This document shows positions 26,344 to 37,770 of a stretch of DNA of 64,000 nt, in pieces. The notes beneath the pieces are model-generated. The model made no database searches. It was not told the origin of the DNA and saw only the letters and a program-made list of their open reading frames with translations. A program made the position numbers and the translations under genes. Source of the stretch: Mesorhizobium sp. B2-1-1 (GTDB lineage: Bacteria > Pseudomonadota > Alphaproteobacteria > Rhizobiales > Rhizobiaceae); contig NZ_CP083954.1 in assembly GCF_006442975.2 (NCBI RefSeq), positions 1,240,001-1,304,000 of the forward strand. Direction: 5' to 3'. Numbering within the stretch: the stretch's first letter is position 1; each line of letters begins with the position of its first letter.

Positions 26344-27138
26344 ATGCAAGATGGCAGCGCCTTGGCGGTCTCAGCGGACGCAAAGATTTCGGTCTCTCGG
26401 GAGAAGGGCCTCAACCGGGTGCTCGAGATTCTGGAGTTCCTTCATTCGACGCAGCGCGCCATCGGTATCGGCGACCTCGCCAAGGGGGTCAACGCGCCGC
26501 GTTCGACCACCTACACACTGGTGCGATCGCTGGTCGATGCGGGCCTCCTGGAGATGGCCGGCGACGGCAACCGCGTCTATTTCGGTAAGAAGCTCTATCT
26601 CTATGGAATGGATTATGTGCGCGGCAACGACCTCTTGAGGCGAGGACGCCAGGAGGTCGACAACCTGTCGCGCGAGACCGGTGAGACCTCCGAACTGTGC
26701 ATGCTGCAGAGCGGCCGCTACACGATCGTCCACTCGAGCCCGGGCACCCGGCCGTTCCGCATCAGCTCCGCCACCGGATTGCAGATCCCGCTGCCCTGGA
26801 CCGCGTCAGGCAGGCTGCTGCTCGCCGGCCTCGAACAGGCCCGGATCGAAGCCATGATATCGGAAGACGACCTTATGCTGCCCGATGGCCGCAGATTGCG
26901 TCTGGACGATTTCATCGCCGACATAGCGACGGCGCGAGCCACCGGCTATTGCATCACTTCGGGGCTCGTCGACGCCTATACGAAATGCCTCGCCGCGCCG
27001 GTGTTTTCAGCACCCGGCACCGTCGAGGCGACGATGTGCCTGGTGGTGCCCATCGACACGTCGCAGGAGAAGACAGGCGAACTCCTGGCCCTGTTGCGCG
27101 AACGCGCGGCGCGGCTTTCGATCGCGGCCTGGACCTGA
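26344..27138 (+). CDS. IclR-family transcriptional regulator
   Basis: This 264-residue protein has an N-terminal winged helix (GLNRVLEILEFLHSTQRAIGIGDLAKGVNAPRSTTYTLVRSLVDAGLLEMAGDGNRVYFGKKLYLYG, about residues 23-88). A C-terminal GAF-like effector domain follows, with GETSELCMLQSGRYTIVHSSPGTRP and LVDAYTKCLAAPVFSAPGTVEATMCLVVP. It is divergent from the SBP/permease/ATPase/RidA/PLP-enzyme operon, so it most likely controls that operon in response to a substrate or product. Confidence 0.92.
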   Translation: MQDGSALAVSADAKISVSREKGLNRVLEILEFLHSTQRAIGIGDLAKGVNAPRSTTYTLVRSLVDAGLLEMAGDGNRVYFGKKLYLYGMDYVRGNDLLRRGRQEVDNLSRETGETSELCMLQSGRYTIVHSSPGTRPFRISSATGLQIPLPWTASGRLLLAGLEQARIEAMISEDDLMLPDGRRLRLDDFIADIATARATGYCITSGLVDAYTKCLAAPVFSAPGTVEATMCLVVPIDTSQEKTGELLALLRERAARLSIAAWT

Positions 27139-27140
27139 AG

Positions 27141-27344
27141 TCAGGCGATGATGTCCGGGATGATCCTGTCTTCCAGCTTCATCAGCCGATCCTTCAGCGC
27201 AAGCTTCTTCTTCTTCATGCGCTGGATCTGCAGCGGGTCGCAGTTCATGGCGATCATCGCATTGATCGCGGCGTCGAAATCGGCGTGTTCCTGCTTCAGC
27301 CGGGAAAATTCGAGGCGAATATCGGCCTGTTCCTGATCGGACAT
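27141..27344 (-). CDS. YdcH family protein (DUF465)
   Basis: This 67-residue highly charged helical protein is MSDQEQADIRLEFSRLKQEH followed by ADFDAAINAMIAMNCDPLQIQRMKKKKLALKDRLMKLEDRI. The middle L-QIQRMKKKKLALKD motif and two predicted helices forming a hairpin match YdcH/DUF465. Function is unknown. It ends 2 bp from the convergent IclR gene and is divergent from a second YdcH-like gene at 27585. Confidence 0.88.
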   Translation of the reverse strand: MSDQEQADIRLEFSRLKQEHADFDAAINAMIAMNCDPLQIQRMKKKKLALKDRLMKLEDRIIPDIIA

Positions 27345-27584
27345 TCTCTACCGTCTGCACGTCTGCGGCGCCCAAAGCTGGGCCTGATTGGGCGGGGGGT
27401 GGCACTCTCTGCCACCGGCGCGCAGCCCATATCACATTTCACGTTGTCGTGGAATGCTACCACGGATCATTCGACATCGCTGCGCGAAGGTGGCACACTG
27501 TCATTGTGCCGTCACAGAGCGAGCCTGCGGTGGACGCGCCTTTGGCGGCTGCAATCGAGGAAATCATGAAAGGGAGAACCAATC

Positions 27585-27764
27585 ATGTCTCTTGCATCCC
27601 ATCTTGATGAGTTGCAGCGGAAACACGGCGACATCGAACGCGAGCTCGATGACGCGATGAATCACCCGTCGGTGGACGACCTGGAAATCGTGAATCTCAA
27701 GCGACGCAAGCTGGCAATCAAGGACGAGATTGAAAAACTGAGGGCCAAACCCACGACGCATTGA
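27585..27764 (+). CDS. YdcH family protein (DUF465), second copy
   Basis: This 59-residue protein reads MSLASHLDELQRKHGDIERE, then LDDAMNHPSVDDLEIVNLKR, RKLAIKDEIEKLRAKPTTH. The coiled-coil-like helix pair with LEIVNLKRRKLAIKDEI in the middle is the YdcH pattern, parallel to the copy at 27141-27344. AGGGAGAACC is a good ribosome-binding site ahead of the ATG. It is followed by a 20-bp palindrome. Confidence 0.88.
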   Translation: MSLASHLDELQRKHGDIERELDDAMNHPSVDDLEIVNLKRRKLAIKDEIEKLRAKPTTH

Positions 27765-27805
27765 TGCCCCACTGACATAACCGCTCACCATTCGGGTCTT
27801 TCCTG

Positions 27806-27825
27806 CCGGCGGCAATTGCCGCCGG
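27806..27825 (+). terminator. Perfect 20-bp palindrome after the YdcH gene
   Basis: CCGGCGGCAATTGCCGCCGG is a perfect palindrome 41 bp after the stop of the second YdcH gene. A T-run (GGTTTTG) follows 7 nt later, not immediately. It is a likely stem of a weak terminator. Confidence 0.5.
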
Positions 27826-28333
27826 ACTGGTGGTTTTGATCTTCGGTTTCAGGTCGACCATCACAGATATTCGTACCAGGCAGAGGCCTTCCGACTTCCT
27901 AGTCCCAGGACGAGCAGGGACGAAGCTCGGCGCGGGCCCCTCCTTTAATCTATGCCATAACCCTTGACCGAAGAGTGCAGCGGAGCAGAATTCCGCCTTG
28001 CCGCGGCGCTCTGAGGTCAGGGCTTGGTTTCTGGGACTGCGCTGCGTCGCTCTTCTCCTTGCTCCTCCCCGAAATGACGGACTCGTTCCGGGAAAGACAA
28101 AGCGATGGGGCCTGCCAATCGCCAGGTAGCCGATTGGCCGACGCAAGCGAGCGATAAAAGTCGGGCGCCGAGCAACCGGCGGCGGCATCGATTGCGGCCA
28201 GTGGCGACCTGTCGCCATTGACAAGCCATCTTTGCTCCTCCACCTCATGCCCGGACTTCAGCGCATCGGCCCGGAGCGCGCTTTTGTGCGTCCAAGTGGA
28301 CGCGCGGCGCTCCAGAGATTAAAGGCTGCCGGC
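27826..28333. other. 508-bp stretch without a convincing gene
   Basis: Open frames exist here on both strands but have Arg/Ser/Pro-rich composition and no domain. An inverted repeat GCCAATCG / CGATTGGC lies at 28115-28139 with a 9-nt loop. The block from about 27940 to 28230, including AGAATTCCGCCTTGCCGCGG on the plus strand, has the feel of an interspersed extragenic element rather than a promoter. The ispG promoter must lie at its right end. Confidence 0.35.
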
Positions 28334-29584
28334 ATGACCGGATATTATTCCTTTCCCTTCCCGCGCCGCACCTCGGTTGGCGTCGATGTGGGCGGCGTGG
28401 TGGTTGGCGGCGGTGCTCCCGTCGTCGTGCAGTCGATGACCAATACGGATACCGCCGATGTCGACCAGACGGTCGCCCAGGTCGCGGCGCTGCATCGCGC
28501 CGGCTCCGAGATCGTGCGCATCACCGTAGACCGCGATGAAAGCGCCGCCGCCGTGCCGCGCATCCGGGAGCGGCTGGCGCGGCTCGGTATCAACGTGCCC
28601 ATCGTCGGCGACTTCCACTATATTGGTCACAAGCTCCTGGCCGATCATCCGGCCTGCGCCGAGGCGCTGGCCAAATACCGCATCAATCCCGGCAATGTCG
28701 GCTTCAAGGACAAGAAGGACCGGCAGTTCGCGGCAATCGTCGAGATGGCGATCAAACATGACAAGCCGGTGCGCATCGGCGTCAACTGGGGCTCGCTCGA
28801 CCAGGAACTCCTGACCCGGCTGATGGACGACAACCAGGCTCGCGGCTTTCCGTTAACTGCACAGCAAGTGACGCGCGAGGCGATCGTGCAGTCGGCGATC
28901 CTCTCGGCCGAGATGGCCGAGGAGATCGGCCTTGGCCGCGACAAGATCATCCTCTCGGCCAAGGTCAGCGGCGTGCAGGACCTGATAGCCGTTTACACCG
29001 AGCTCGCCAGCCGTTCCGACCATGCGCTGCATCTCGGCCTCACCGAAGCCGGCATGGGCTCGAAAGGCATCGTCGCCTCATCCGCCGCCATGGGCATCCT
29101 GTTGCAGCAAGGCATCGGCGACACCATCCGCATATCGCTGACGCCGGAGCCGAACGGCGATCGCACGCGCGAGGTGCAGGTGTCGCAGGAATTGCTGCAG
29201 ACCATGGGCTTCAGGCAATTCGTGCCGATCGTCGCCGCTTGCCCCGGCTGCGGCCGCACAACCTCGACCGTGTTCCAGGAACTGGCCCAGAACATCCAGG
29301 CCGATCTCAGGAAGAACATGCCGGCGTGGCGTGAGAAATACCCAGGGGTCGAGAACCTCAAGGTCGCCGTGATGGGCTGCATCGTCAACGGCCCGGGCGA
29401 GTCCAAACATGCCGATATCGGCATTTCGCTGCCAGGCACCGGCGAGACGCCGACGGCGCCCGTTTTCGTCGACGGCAAGAAGGCGGCGACGCTGCGCGGA
29501 CCGTCGATCGCGCAGGATTTCGAAAAGATGGTCGCCGACTATATCGAACAACGATTTGGTCGCGGCAAGGCCGCGGCAGAGTAG
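28334..29584 (+). CDS. ispG: (E)-4-hydroxy-3-methylbut-2-enyl-diphosphate synthase
   Basis: This 416-residue iron-sulfur enzyme of the MEP isoprenoid pathway converts MEcPP to HMBPP. It begins [20 protein letters not shown], and the barrel contains [15 protein letters not shown] and [14 protein letters not shown]. The cluster domain has [16 protein letters not shown] and [21 protein letters not shown], giving the three Fe4S4 cysteines. The in-frame stretch upstream to 28232 reads as non-coding, so the ATG at 28334 was chosen. The single-domain bacterial form is intact. It is followed by a lytic transglycosylase gene 5 bp downstream. Confidence 0.95.
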   Translation: MTGYYSFPFPRRTSVGVDVGGVVVGGGAPVVVQSMTNTDTADVDQTVAQVAALHRAGSEIVRITVDRDESAAAVPRIRERLARLGINVPIVGDFHYIGHKLLADHPACAEALAKYRINPGNVGFKDKKDRQFAAIVEMAIKHDKPVRIGVNWGSLDQELLTRLMDDNQARGFPLTAQQVTREAIVQSAILSAEMAEEIGLGRDKIILSAKVSGVQDLIAVYTELASRSDHALHLGLTEAGMGSKGIVASSAAMGILLQQGIGDTIRISLTPEPNGDRTREVQVSQELLQTMGFRQFVPIVAACPGCGRTTSTVFQELAQNIQADLRKNMPAWREKYPGVENLKVAVMGCIVNGPGESKHADIGISLPGTGETPTAPVFVDGKKAATLRGPSIAQDFEKMVADYIEQRFGRGKAAAE

Positions 29585-29589
29585 GTCGA

Positions 29590-30438
29590 ATGCTGCGCTT
29601 CCTCCCGGTGGCGCTGATCCTGCTGTGCGGGTGGCCCACCTTGGCCCAGGCCGATCCGCCGCAATCGGCCAAGCAGCGGCTGATCGACAAGGTCTGCAAC
29701 CTGATCCAGGCCCATGCCGACCAGAACGGTCTGCCCAGGGATTTCTTCGCCCGGCTGATCTGGAAGGAAAGTCGGTTCGATCCCAACGCCGTCAGTCCGG
29801 TTGGCGCCGAAGGAATCGCCCAGTTCATGCCGGGGACCGCCAAGATGCGCGGGCTCGCCAATTCCTTCGACATCAACCAGGCGATCCCGGCCTCGGCGAA
29901 ATACCTCGCCGAGATGAAGACCAGCTATGGCAATCTCGGCCTGGCGGCCGCCGCCTACAATGCCGGCGAAAACCGGGTCTCGCGCTGGCTGGGCTCGGGC
30001 GGCTTCCTGCCGATGGAAACCGAAAGCTATGTCTTCGACATCATGGGCGAGCCGGTCGATAAGTTCGCCGACCGCGCCTATGCCGGAAGCGTGCGACCGC
30101 TCGACGCGAAATCCGATTTCGTCGCGGCCTGCCGTAAGCTCCCGGTGATCATGTCGCGGACGGTGGCGATGGCTTCCATCAACATAAAGCCCTGGGGAAT
30201 CCAGGTGGCCGGCAATTTCCGCCGCAGCGCCGCGATCAACCAGTGGCTCAGGGTGAGAGGCCGCTTCCCGGCCCTGCTAGGCGGGCATGATCCGGTGGTC
30301 AGCCGGGTGCGCACGCCGATCGGCCGGCGCGGCATCTACGCGGTCAGGATCGGGGTCGACGACCGTGCCGCCGCCGGCGCTATCTGCCAGAAACTGCAAA
30401 GTGTCGGCGGGGCATGCGTGGTGGTGCGCAACCGATAG
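29590..30438 (+). CDS. Lytic transglycosylase (SLT domain) with SPOR-like C-terminus
   Basis: This 282-residue periplasmic murein-cleaving enzyme has a Sec signal (MLRFLPVALILLCGWPTLAQA). A lysozyme-like SLT domain follows with catalytic Glu in FARLIWKESRFDPNAVSPVGAEGIAQFMPGTA (about residue 60) and AAAYNAGENRVSRWL near residue 125. The C-terminal 75 residues (NQWLRVRGRFPALLGGHDPVV, RGIYAVRIGVDDRAAAGAICQKLQSVGGACVVVR) resemble a SPOR-type peptidoglycan-binding fold. It is 5 bp behind ispG and may be co-transcribed with it. Confidence 0.88.
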   Translation: MLRFLPVALILLCGWPTLAQADPPQSAKQRLIDKVCNLIQAHADQNGLPRDFFARLIWKESRFDPNAVSPVGAEGIAQFMPGTAKMRGLANSFDINQAIPASAKYLAEMKTSYGNLGLAAAAYNAGENRVSRWLGSGGFLPMETESYVFDIMGEPVDKFADRAYAGSVRPLDAKSDFVAACRKLPVIMSRTVAMASINIKPWGIQVAGNFRRSAAINQWLRVRGRFPALLGGHDPVVSRVRTPIGRRGIYAVRIGVDDRAAAGAICQKLQSVGGACVVVRNR

Positions 30439-30547
30439 CGGGTGTGTCGTTGCGGGTGAAGGGGCGATAAAAATGACGGCCGCGGCTATAGGCGACCCTG
30501 GATTGGCCGGCATTGCCCTGCCTTCAACGAGCAATGAGGGCCGCAGG

Positions 30548-31315
30548 ATGGTCGACGCATATGTTATCTGCGGCACGCCCAGGACCGGAAGCACTTTGCT
30601 GTGCAAGCTCCTGGCCTCCACGAAGGCGGCGGGCGATCCTCATTCGTTCTATCGGCGGCAGGACGTGCCCGAATGGGCCGAAGAGTGGGGGCTGCCCGGC
30701 CGCGACACGATGGGCGAACTCGAATTCAATGCCGCCTATCTCAATGCGGCCATCGCCGCCGGCAAGGGTGGGACCGGCATTTTCGGCCTGCGCCTGATGC
30801 GAGAGAATCTGGATGAGCTTTCAGCGATACTCGACCGGATTTTCCCGGGGCTTGTCTCGGATAAAGCTCGTTTCGAGAGGGCTTTTGGCCGTGTTCTCTA
30901 CATACATCTGTCACGCGAGGACAAGCTTGCGCAGGCCGTATCGCTGGTCAAGGCGCAGCAAACCGGCCTTTGGCATGTCGCTCCCGATGGCACCGAACTG
31001 GAAAGGGTGGGACCTCCCGGAGAACCTCGATATGATTTCGGGCGGATCAAGGATGAGGTTGCCGGGCTCGATGGTTATGACACTGCCTGGAACATGTGGT
31101 TCGCGGAGCAAGAGGTAATCCCGCTGCGGATCGGCTATGAGCGCCTGTCGAGCGATCCGGTTGCAACGTTGGCGTCCGTTTGCGACGCCTTGGGGGTTCA
31201 GGCACCGGATGCTGGGGATATAAGACCCGGCGTCGCAAGGCTTGCCGACGAGACAAGCCTCGACTGGATGCGCCGTTATCATCTGGATGCGGCGTCCGAG
31301 GCGTCGACGGTATAG
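30548..31315 (+). CDS. Stf0-type sulfotransferase
   Basis: This 255-residue predicted PAPS-dependent sulfotransferase shows the 5'-phosphosulfate-binding loop AYVICGTPRTGSTLLCKLLAS (residues 4-24), as in trehalose 2-sulfotransferase Stf0 of mycobacteria. SFYRRQDVPEWAEEWGLP (acceptor site) and VLYIHLSREDKLAQAVSL (3'-phosphate-binding Arg/Ser region) follow. The ATG at 30548 places the loop at the family-normal distance; an upstream in-frame ATG at 30473 would add 25 residues. It probably sulfates a glycan or lipid. Its stop is immediately adjacent to the stop of the convergent histidine kinase gene. Confidence 0.85.
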   Translation: MVDAYVICGTPRTGSTLLCKLLASTKAAGDPHSFYRRQDVPEWAEEWGLPGRDTMGELEFNAAYLNAAIAAGKGGTGIFGLRLMRENLDELSAILDRIFPGLVSDKARFERAFGRVLYIHLSREDKLAQAVSLVKAQQTGLWHVAPDGTELERVGPPGEPRYDFGRIKDEVAGLDGYDTAWNMWFAEQEVIPLRIGYERLSSDPVATLASVCDALGVQAPDAGDIRPGVARLADETSLDWMRRYHLDAASEASTV

Positions 31316-33655
<2,340 letters not shown>

Positions 33656-33833
33656 GCGCAACCCCAACACATACGCATTATTTTAACGGTCGGGATTACG
33701 CTTGATTTACATTAAGATTTCGTTCTGGCGACCGAGAATTTCGGATTCCCGCAGCCTCCCATGTAGCCTGCCGGCTGCGCCGAGATGAAGGGCCGCGGCC
33801 ACTTCAAGGGACGGTCAAGCTTCGGATATTATT

Positions 33834-34076
33834 TCAATCCGCGGGCCGTTTGTGATGCCGGGATTCCTGGTTCGAGCCGCGAAGCATTTCACGGTCATCG
33901 GCATCGACCAGATCGACGTCGCCGCCCCGGAGCGACTGGCCCTGCTGGCGAGCCGTTCTTTCCCGCTTCGACCGCTTCAGTTCGTCCTCGGCGTTGAAAT
34001 TCTTGTCCGCATTCTTGGTGTTCACCCGCTCCTCGATGATTTGCACCTGCTGTTCGTGGGTCTTCTTGCCGGTCAT
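33834..34076 (-). CDS. Hydrophilic hypothetical protein
   Basis: This 80-residue, highly charged protein has no hydrophobic segment and starts MTGKKTHEQQVQIIEERVNT, continuing KNADKNFNAEDELKRSKRERTARQQG. Lys, Arg, Glu and Asp dominate, suggesting a disordered or helical cytosolic protein. GAGGGAGATATCCC precedes the ATG, supporting translation. It follows a second hydrophilic gene by 13 bp in the same direction. I do not recognise the family. A stress-related role is only a guess based on composition. Confidence 0.65.
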   Translation of the reverse strand: MTGKKTHEQQVQIIEERVNTKNADKNFNAEDELKRSKRERTARQQGQSLRGGDVDLVDADDREMLRGSNQESRHHKRPAD

Positions 34077-34089
34077 GGGATATCTCCCT

Positions 34090-34308
34090 CTATTTGTTCG
34101 TCCGGCCGGTCTGGTCGGGGTTCACACCGCCTTGCGAGGTGGTGTCGTTCTCGACATCGCCCCGAAAGGTATTTTCGCCATCGAGTTCCTCGTCGTCGTC
34201 AAGAATGTCGCCACCCTTGATGGTGCCTTTGGATGCGCCGATGCCGGGATCGTTGCGCAAGTCGCGATCGCTTGGCCTCGGCTGTTTGCGATGCTTGTTG
34301 TCGTTCAT
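34090..34308 (-). CDS. Acidic hydrophilic hypothetical protein
   Basis: This 72-residue protein reads MNDNKHRKQPRPSDRDLRND, then PGIGASKGTIKGGDILDDDE, ELDGENTFRGDVENDTTSQG and a GVNPDQTGRTNK tail. It is rich in Asp, Gly, Asn and Arg, without hydrophobic core, so probably disordered. AGGAGGCAACCC directly precedes the ATG at 34308, a very strong ribosome-binding site. The GxNPxQTGRT ending is familiar from small rhizobial hypothetical proteins of unknown role. It likely forms an operon with the gene at 33834. Confidence 0.7.
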   Translation of the reverse strand: MNDNKHRKQPRPSDRDLRNDPGIGASKGTIKGGDILDDDEELDGENTFRGDVENDTTSQGGVNPDQTGRTNK

Positions 34309-34515
34309 GGGTTGCCTCCTGCTTCTGGTCCCGAACGTCGCGACGGGTGCAATTGTTCCCGAAACGCAAGGTCCCCAAACGCTCTGGCCGGGAGTGAGAC
34401 CACCGCAGCCGCGTATCTCCAAACAGCGGAATGCTGCCACGAGTGATGTCAGCTCCGCGTCAACCGGCTATCGATCGGGCAGCATTTGGCGCGCCTGCCT
34501 GTTCGGCGCGGCGGA

Positions 34516-35271
34516 TCAGATCGACGCTGTGATGCCGCCGTCCACATAGAGAATATGGCCGTTTACGAAAGAGGAGGCCTCGCTGGCCAGGAAGACGCAG
34601 GCGCCGACCAGTTCCTCGACCTTTCCCCAGCGGCCGGCTGGCGTGCGCTTTTGCAGCCAGGTGCTGAACGCAGGGTCGGCGACAAGGGCAGCGTTGAGCG
34701 GCGTATCGAAATAGCCGGGTGCAACGGCATTGCATTGCAGGCCATGTTTGGCCCAATCCGTAGCCATGCCCTTGGTCAGGTTGCCGACCGCGCCTTTCGT
34801 CGCCGTGTAGGGCGCGATGCCCGGACGGGCGAGCGCGGTCTGCACGCTGGCGATGTTGATGATCTTGCCGCGGCCGCGCCTGATCATATGGCGCGCCACG
34901 GCCTGGCCGACATGGAAGACGCTGGCGACGTTGGTCTGCAGCAGGCGCTCGAACGCATCGGCGGGAAACTCCTCGAGCGGCGCGCGGAATTGCATGCCGG
35001 CATTGTTCACCAAAATGTCGATCGCTCCGCCGTCCAGTTCGAAACCGTCGACCGCCGAGCGAACCGCTTCATGATCGGTAGCATCGAAGGCCAGCTTTTC
35101 CGCTCCGGGAATCTGCCTGATCGCGGTGGCGAGCCTTGCCTCGTCACGGCCGTTAAGGATCACCCTGGCGCCGGCTTCGGCCAAACCCTTGGCCAAGGCG
35201 AAGCCTATGCCTTGCGAGGAGCCGGTTACGAGGGCGGTGCGCCCGCTGAGATCGAACAATTTGGTCGACAT
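34516..35271 (-). CDS. SDR family oxidoreductase (gluconate 5-dehydrogenase-like)
   Basis: This 251-residue classical short-chain dehydrogenase has the cofactor motif TALVTGSSQGIGFALAKGLA (TGxxxGIG, residues 14-21), the NNAG motif in DILVNNAGMQF, catalytic Ser in NIASVQTALARPG and catalytic YxxxK in APYTATKGAV. The C-terminal FVNGHILYVDGGI is typical. The start LFDLSGRTALVTGSS and GMATDWAKHGLQCNAVAPGYF match the gluconate 5-dehydrogenase/2-dehydro-3-deoxygluconate dehydrogenase group. It is a lone gene, so the sugar acid substrate is inferred only by similarity. Confidence 0.88.
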   Translation of the reverse strand: MSTKLFDLSGRTALVTGSSQGIGFALAKGLAEAGARVILNGRDEARLATAIRQIPGAEKLAFDATDHEAVRSAVDGFELDGGAIDILVNNAGMQFRAPLEEFPADAFERLLQTNVASVFHVGQAVARHMIRRGRGKIINIASVQTALARPGIAPYTATKGAVGNLTKGMATDWAKHGLQCNAVAPGYFDTPLNAALVADPAFSTWLQKRTPAGRWGKVEELVGACVFLASEASSFVNGHILYVDGGITASI

Positions 35272-35341
35272 CGAACCTGATCCTCCCGATTGGCCCGTTA
35301 AACAGAAACCTTCACGCCAAGCCTCGGGGTCTGCCCCGATC

Positions 35342-36259
35342 TCAATTGTTGCGCGTCGCCACGAAGGTCGCGGCTGCCTTCAGCAGGCCGGCCTGCTCGC
35401 CATAGGGTTCGAGCAGCGCATGCGCCTGATGGACAAGGCCATGCAACTGGGCGCGTGCCCATGCCTCCCCGTGCAGCGCCACCAGCGTTGCCTTGCCGGC
35501 GGCGGCGTCCTTGCCCGTCGCCTTGCCCATCTGTGCGGCATCCGCGGTCAAATCGAGAAGATCGTCGGCAAGCTGGAAGGCAAGCCCGATCGCCGAGCCG
35601 AACTCGGCCAGTCTTTCGCGATCCCCGGCAGGCACGCCGGCGACGACCGCGCCCGCCTCGCAGGCAAAGCGGATCAGCGCACCGGTCTTCATCGCCTGCA
35701 GCCGGATGATCCCGGCCTCGTCCGGCGCGATGCGCTCGGCCTCGAGGTCCAGCGTCTGGCCGCCGACCATGCCGCCGGCCCCGGCGGCGCGGGCGAGCGC
35801 CAGCACAAGGGCGGCCCGCCGCTCCGCCGGCAGCGCCGTAGTCTCGTCGGCGAGGATGTCGAAGGCAAGCGTCAGCAGGGCGTCGCCGGCGAGGATGGCA
35901 GTCGCCTCGTCGAAGGCCCTGTGCACGGTAGGCTGGCCGCGGCGCAGATCGTCGTCGTCCATCGCCGGCAGGTCGTCATGGATCAGCGAATAGCAGTGCA
36001 GGCATTCCAGTGCGGCCGCCACGCGCAGTGCCGCTTCGCCGTCGGCGGAAAACAGGGCCGCGCTTTCCATCACCAGAAAGGGGCGCAGGCGCTTACCGCC
36101 GTTGAGCACGCCGTGCCGCATCGCCGCCATAAGGCGCTCGGGCCGCGCGATCTCGCCCGTGAGCGCGCGGTCGTCGAGCAATCGCCGCAGCAACGTCTCG
36201 ACGGCGGCGGCCCGTGCGACGAGCGCCGTTTCGAACGCCATTTCATCGTCATTCGTCAT
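35342..36259 (-). CDS. Polyprenyl (farnesyl/geranyl) diphosphate synthase
   Basis: This 305-residue trans-prenyltransferase condenses isopentenyl diphosphate with allylic diphosphates. The substrate-binding Lys-Arg motif is GGKRLRPFLV. The first Asp-rich motif is YSLIHDDLPAMDDDDLRRGQPT (DDxxxxD, long-spaced as in bacterial FPP synthases) and the second is LAFQLADDLLD. The residues before the first motif (LECLHCYSLI) fit a short-chain product. The start at 36259 (MTNDDEMAFETALV) is the reasonable ATG. No dxs or xseB gene is adjacent. Chain length should be C15-C20. Confidence 0.9.
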   Translation of the reverse strand: MTNDDEMAFETALVARAAAVETLLRRLLDDRALTGEIARPERLMAAMRHGVLNGGKRLRPFLVMESAALFSADGEAALRVAAALECLHCYSLIHDDLPAMDDDDLRRGQPTVHRAFDEATAILAGDALLTLAFDILADETTALPAERRAALVLALARAAGAGGMVGGQTLDLEAERIAPDEAGIIRLQAMKTGALIRFACEAGAVVAGVPAGDRERLAEFGSAIGLAFQLADDLLDLTADAAQMGKATGKDAAAGKATLVALHGEAWARAQLHGLVHQAHALLEPYGEQAGLLKAAATFVATRNN

Positions 36260-36337
36260 GGCCCGGACCGGTAGCCGACACTCAGACGTTGCGCAAGAAG
36301 ACAAGCGCCATTATGCCGGGGGAGGGAGAGACACGGG

Positions 36338-37099
36338 TTGGGCGACTTGGCGGAACCGATCGTCGATCATGAAACCGAAAAGCTGGACATGGCGACGAGA
36401 TCCCGTGGCGTGAACCGTCGTGCTCTCAAACGCTGGGTCCGGCGCGGTATCGTCGTGGCTGCCGTGCTGGCGCTTATCCCTACGGTGCTGACCTTTCTCT
36501 ATCTGCCGTCTTTCGTGCATCCGGTGTCGACGCTGATGCTGAAGGATCTTGCCACCTTCTCCGGCTATGACCGCCGCTGGGTGTCGATCGACGACGTGGC
36601 ACCGGTGCTGGCCAATTCGGTGATCATGTCGGAGGACGGACAGTTCTGTTTCCATCGCGGCGTCGACCTCGGCGAATTGCGGGGTGTCGTCGACGACGCG
36701 CTGGCCGGCGAGGGGACGCGCGGCGCCTCGACCATCACCATGCAGACGGTGAAGAACCTGTTTTTGTGGTCTCGTCCGCTGGGCACGGTTCGTAAAGTGG
36801 TCGAGTTGCCGCTGGCCGTGTATCTCGACGCGGTGATGTCGAAGCGGCGCATCATGGAAATCTACCTCAACATCGCCGAGTGGGGGCCGGGCATATACGG
36901 CATCGAGGCGGCGGCGCGGCACCATTTCGGTATTTCGGCAAAACAGCTGTCGCGCCGTCAGGCCGCGCTGCTTGCCGTCAGCTTGCCAAATCCGATCGCC
37001 CGCAACCCGGCCAAGCCCGGGCCGGGGCTGAGGAGGCTGGCCAACCTGATCGAGCGGCGCGCCGGCCGATCCGGCGCTTATGTCGGCTGCCTCCAGTAG
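36338..37099 (+). CDS. mtgA: Monofunctional biosynthetic peptidoglycan transglycosylase
   Basis: This protein has about 253 residues and polymerises lipid II glycan strands at the inner membrane. It has an N-terminal anchor ([20 protein letters not shown]) and then a GT51 domain. The catalytic Glu lies in [18 protein letters not shown], followed by [64 protein letters not shown] and [25 protein letters not shown] at 36338 has GGAGGGAGAG at a good distance. The ATG at 36389 ([14 protein letters not shown]) is the alternative, giving 236 residues. It is upstream of rpmF, a common rhizobial order. Confidence 0.93.
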   Translation: MGDLAEPIVDHETEKLDMATRSRGVNRRALKRWVRRGIVVAAVLALIPTVLTFLYLPSFVHPVSTLMLKDLATFSGYDRRWVSIDDVAPVLANSVIMSEDGQFCFHRGVDLGELRGVVDDALAGEGTRGASTITMQTVKNLFLWSRPLGTVRKVVELPLAVYLDAVMSKRRIMEIYLNIAEWGPGIYGIEAAARHHFGISAKQLSRRQAALLAVSLPNPIARNPAKPGPGLRRLANLIERRAGRSGAYVGCLQ

Positions 37100-37241
37100 C
37101 CGACATAAAAAAATTCGCGGGCAGCGCTGGCCAAAACGGCACCGGGCGTGTATAGGCACCCGACTTTCTCAGATTCCGGCCCCTGACACGGCCCTTTCAC
37201 GAGGGCGGGCGGGGCTTTTGACCATGTAGTGGAGCATATCC

Positions 37242-37424
37242 ATGGCCGTTCCGAAACGAAAAACCTCTCCGTCCAAGCGCGGCATGCGCCGCTCGGCAGA
37301 CGCCCTCAAGGCCCCGACCTATGTCGAGGACAAGAACTCCGGCGAAATGCGCCGCCCGCACCATATCGACCTGAAGACCGGCATGTATCGCGGCCGCCAG
37401 GTGCTGACGCCCAAGGAAAGCTGA
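37242..37424 (+). CDS. rpmF: 50S ribosomal protein L32
   Basis: This 60-residue basic protein reads [20 protein letters not shown], then [20 protein letters not shown] and [20 protein letters not shown]. The start and the [15 protein letters not shown] region are typical of alphaproteobacterial L32, without the zinc-binding cysteines seen in some bacteria. It is part of the large subunit. A strong terminator follows. Confidence 0.97.
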   Translation: MAVPKRKTSPSKRGMRRSADALKAPTYVEDKNSGEMRRPHHIDLKTGMYRGRQVLTPKES

Positions 37425-37449
37425 GACCAGCTTTCCTGATGTTTGAGCT

Positions 37450-37478
37450 AAAAAGACCGGCCGCTGGCCGGTCTTTTT
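37450..37478 (+). terminator. Intrinsic terminator after rpmF
   Basis: A 13-bp perfect stem AAAAAGACCGGCC / GGCCGGTCTTTTT with a GCT loop, 25 bp after the rpmF stop. A textbook rho-independent terminator that could work in both directions. Confidence 0.92.
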
Positions 37479-37770
37479 GCGTCTGGCGGGACCGACGACC
37501 GACAGCGTAGCTGCGTCTCCAGGCCTTGATCTCCGATCGGCCCGGACGCCGCCTCATCGTGCATCCTCGAGGCATGGCCGATTGCATACCGCACATCGCC
37601 TTCGACTCGGTCGACACGACTTTTCCCAATGATCGAACCGTGAGCCCGATGCGCGGCAATCGCCGGAGGCAGCGTCGCTGGTGTTTTTCGCAATCTGTGG
37701 GATTGCCATAGACGGTTTCTTATGCGATTTTTGAATTTATAGTCGGAAATCGACACAGATTGGGAATTCG

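Noticed and set aside
27950..28243. Minus-strand frame of 97 codons ahead of ispG
   Set aside because: The composition and lack of ribosome site suggest an interspersed non-coding element rather than a protein.
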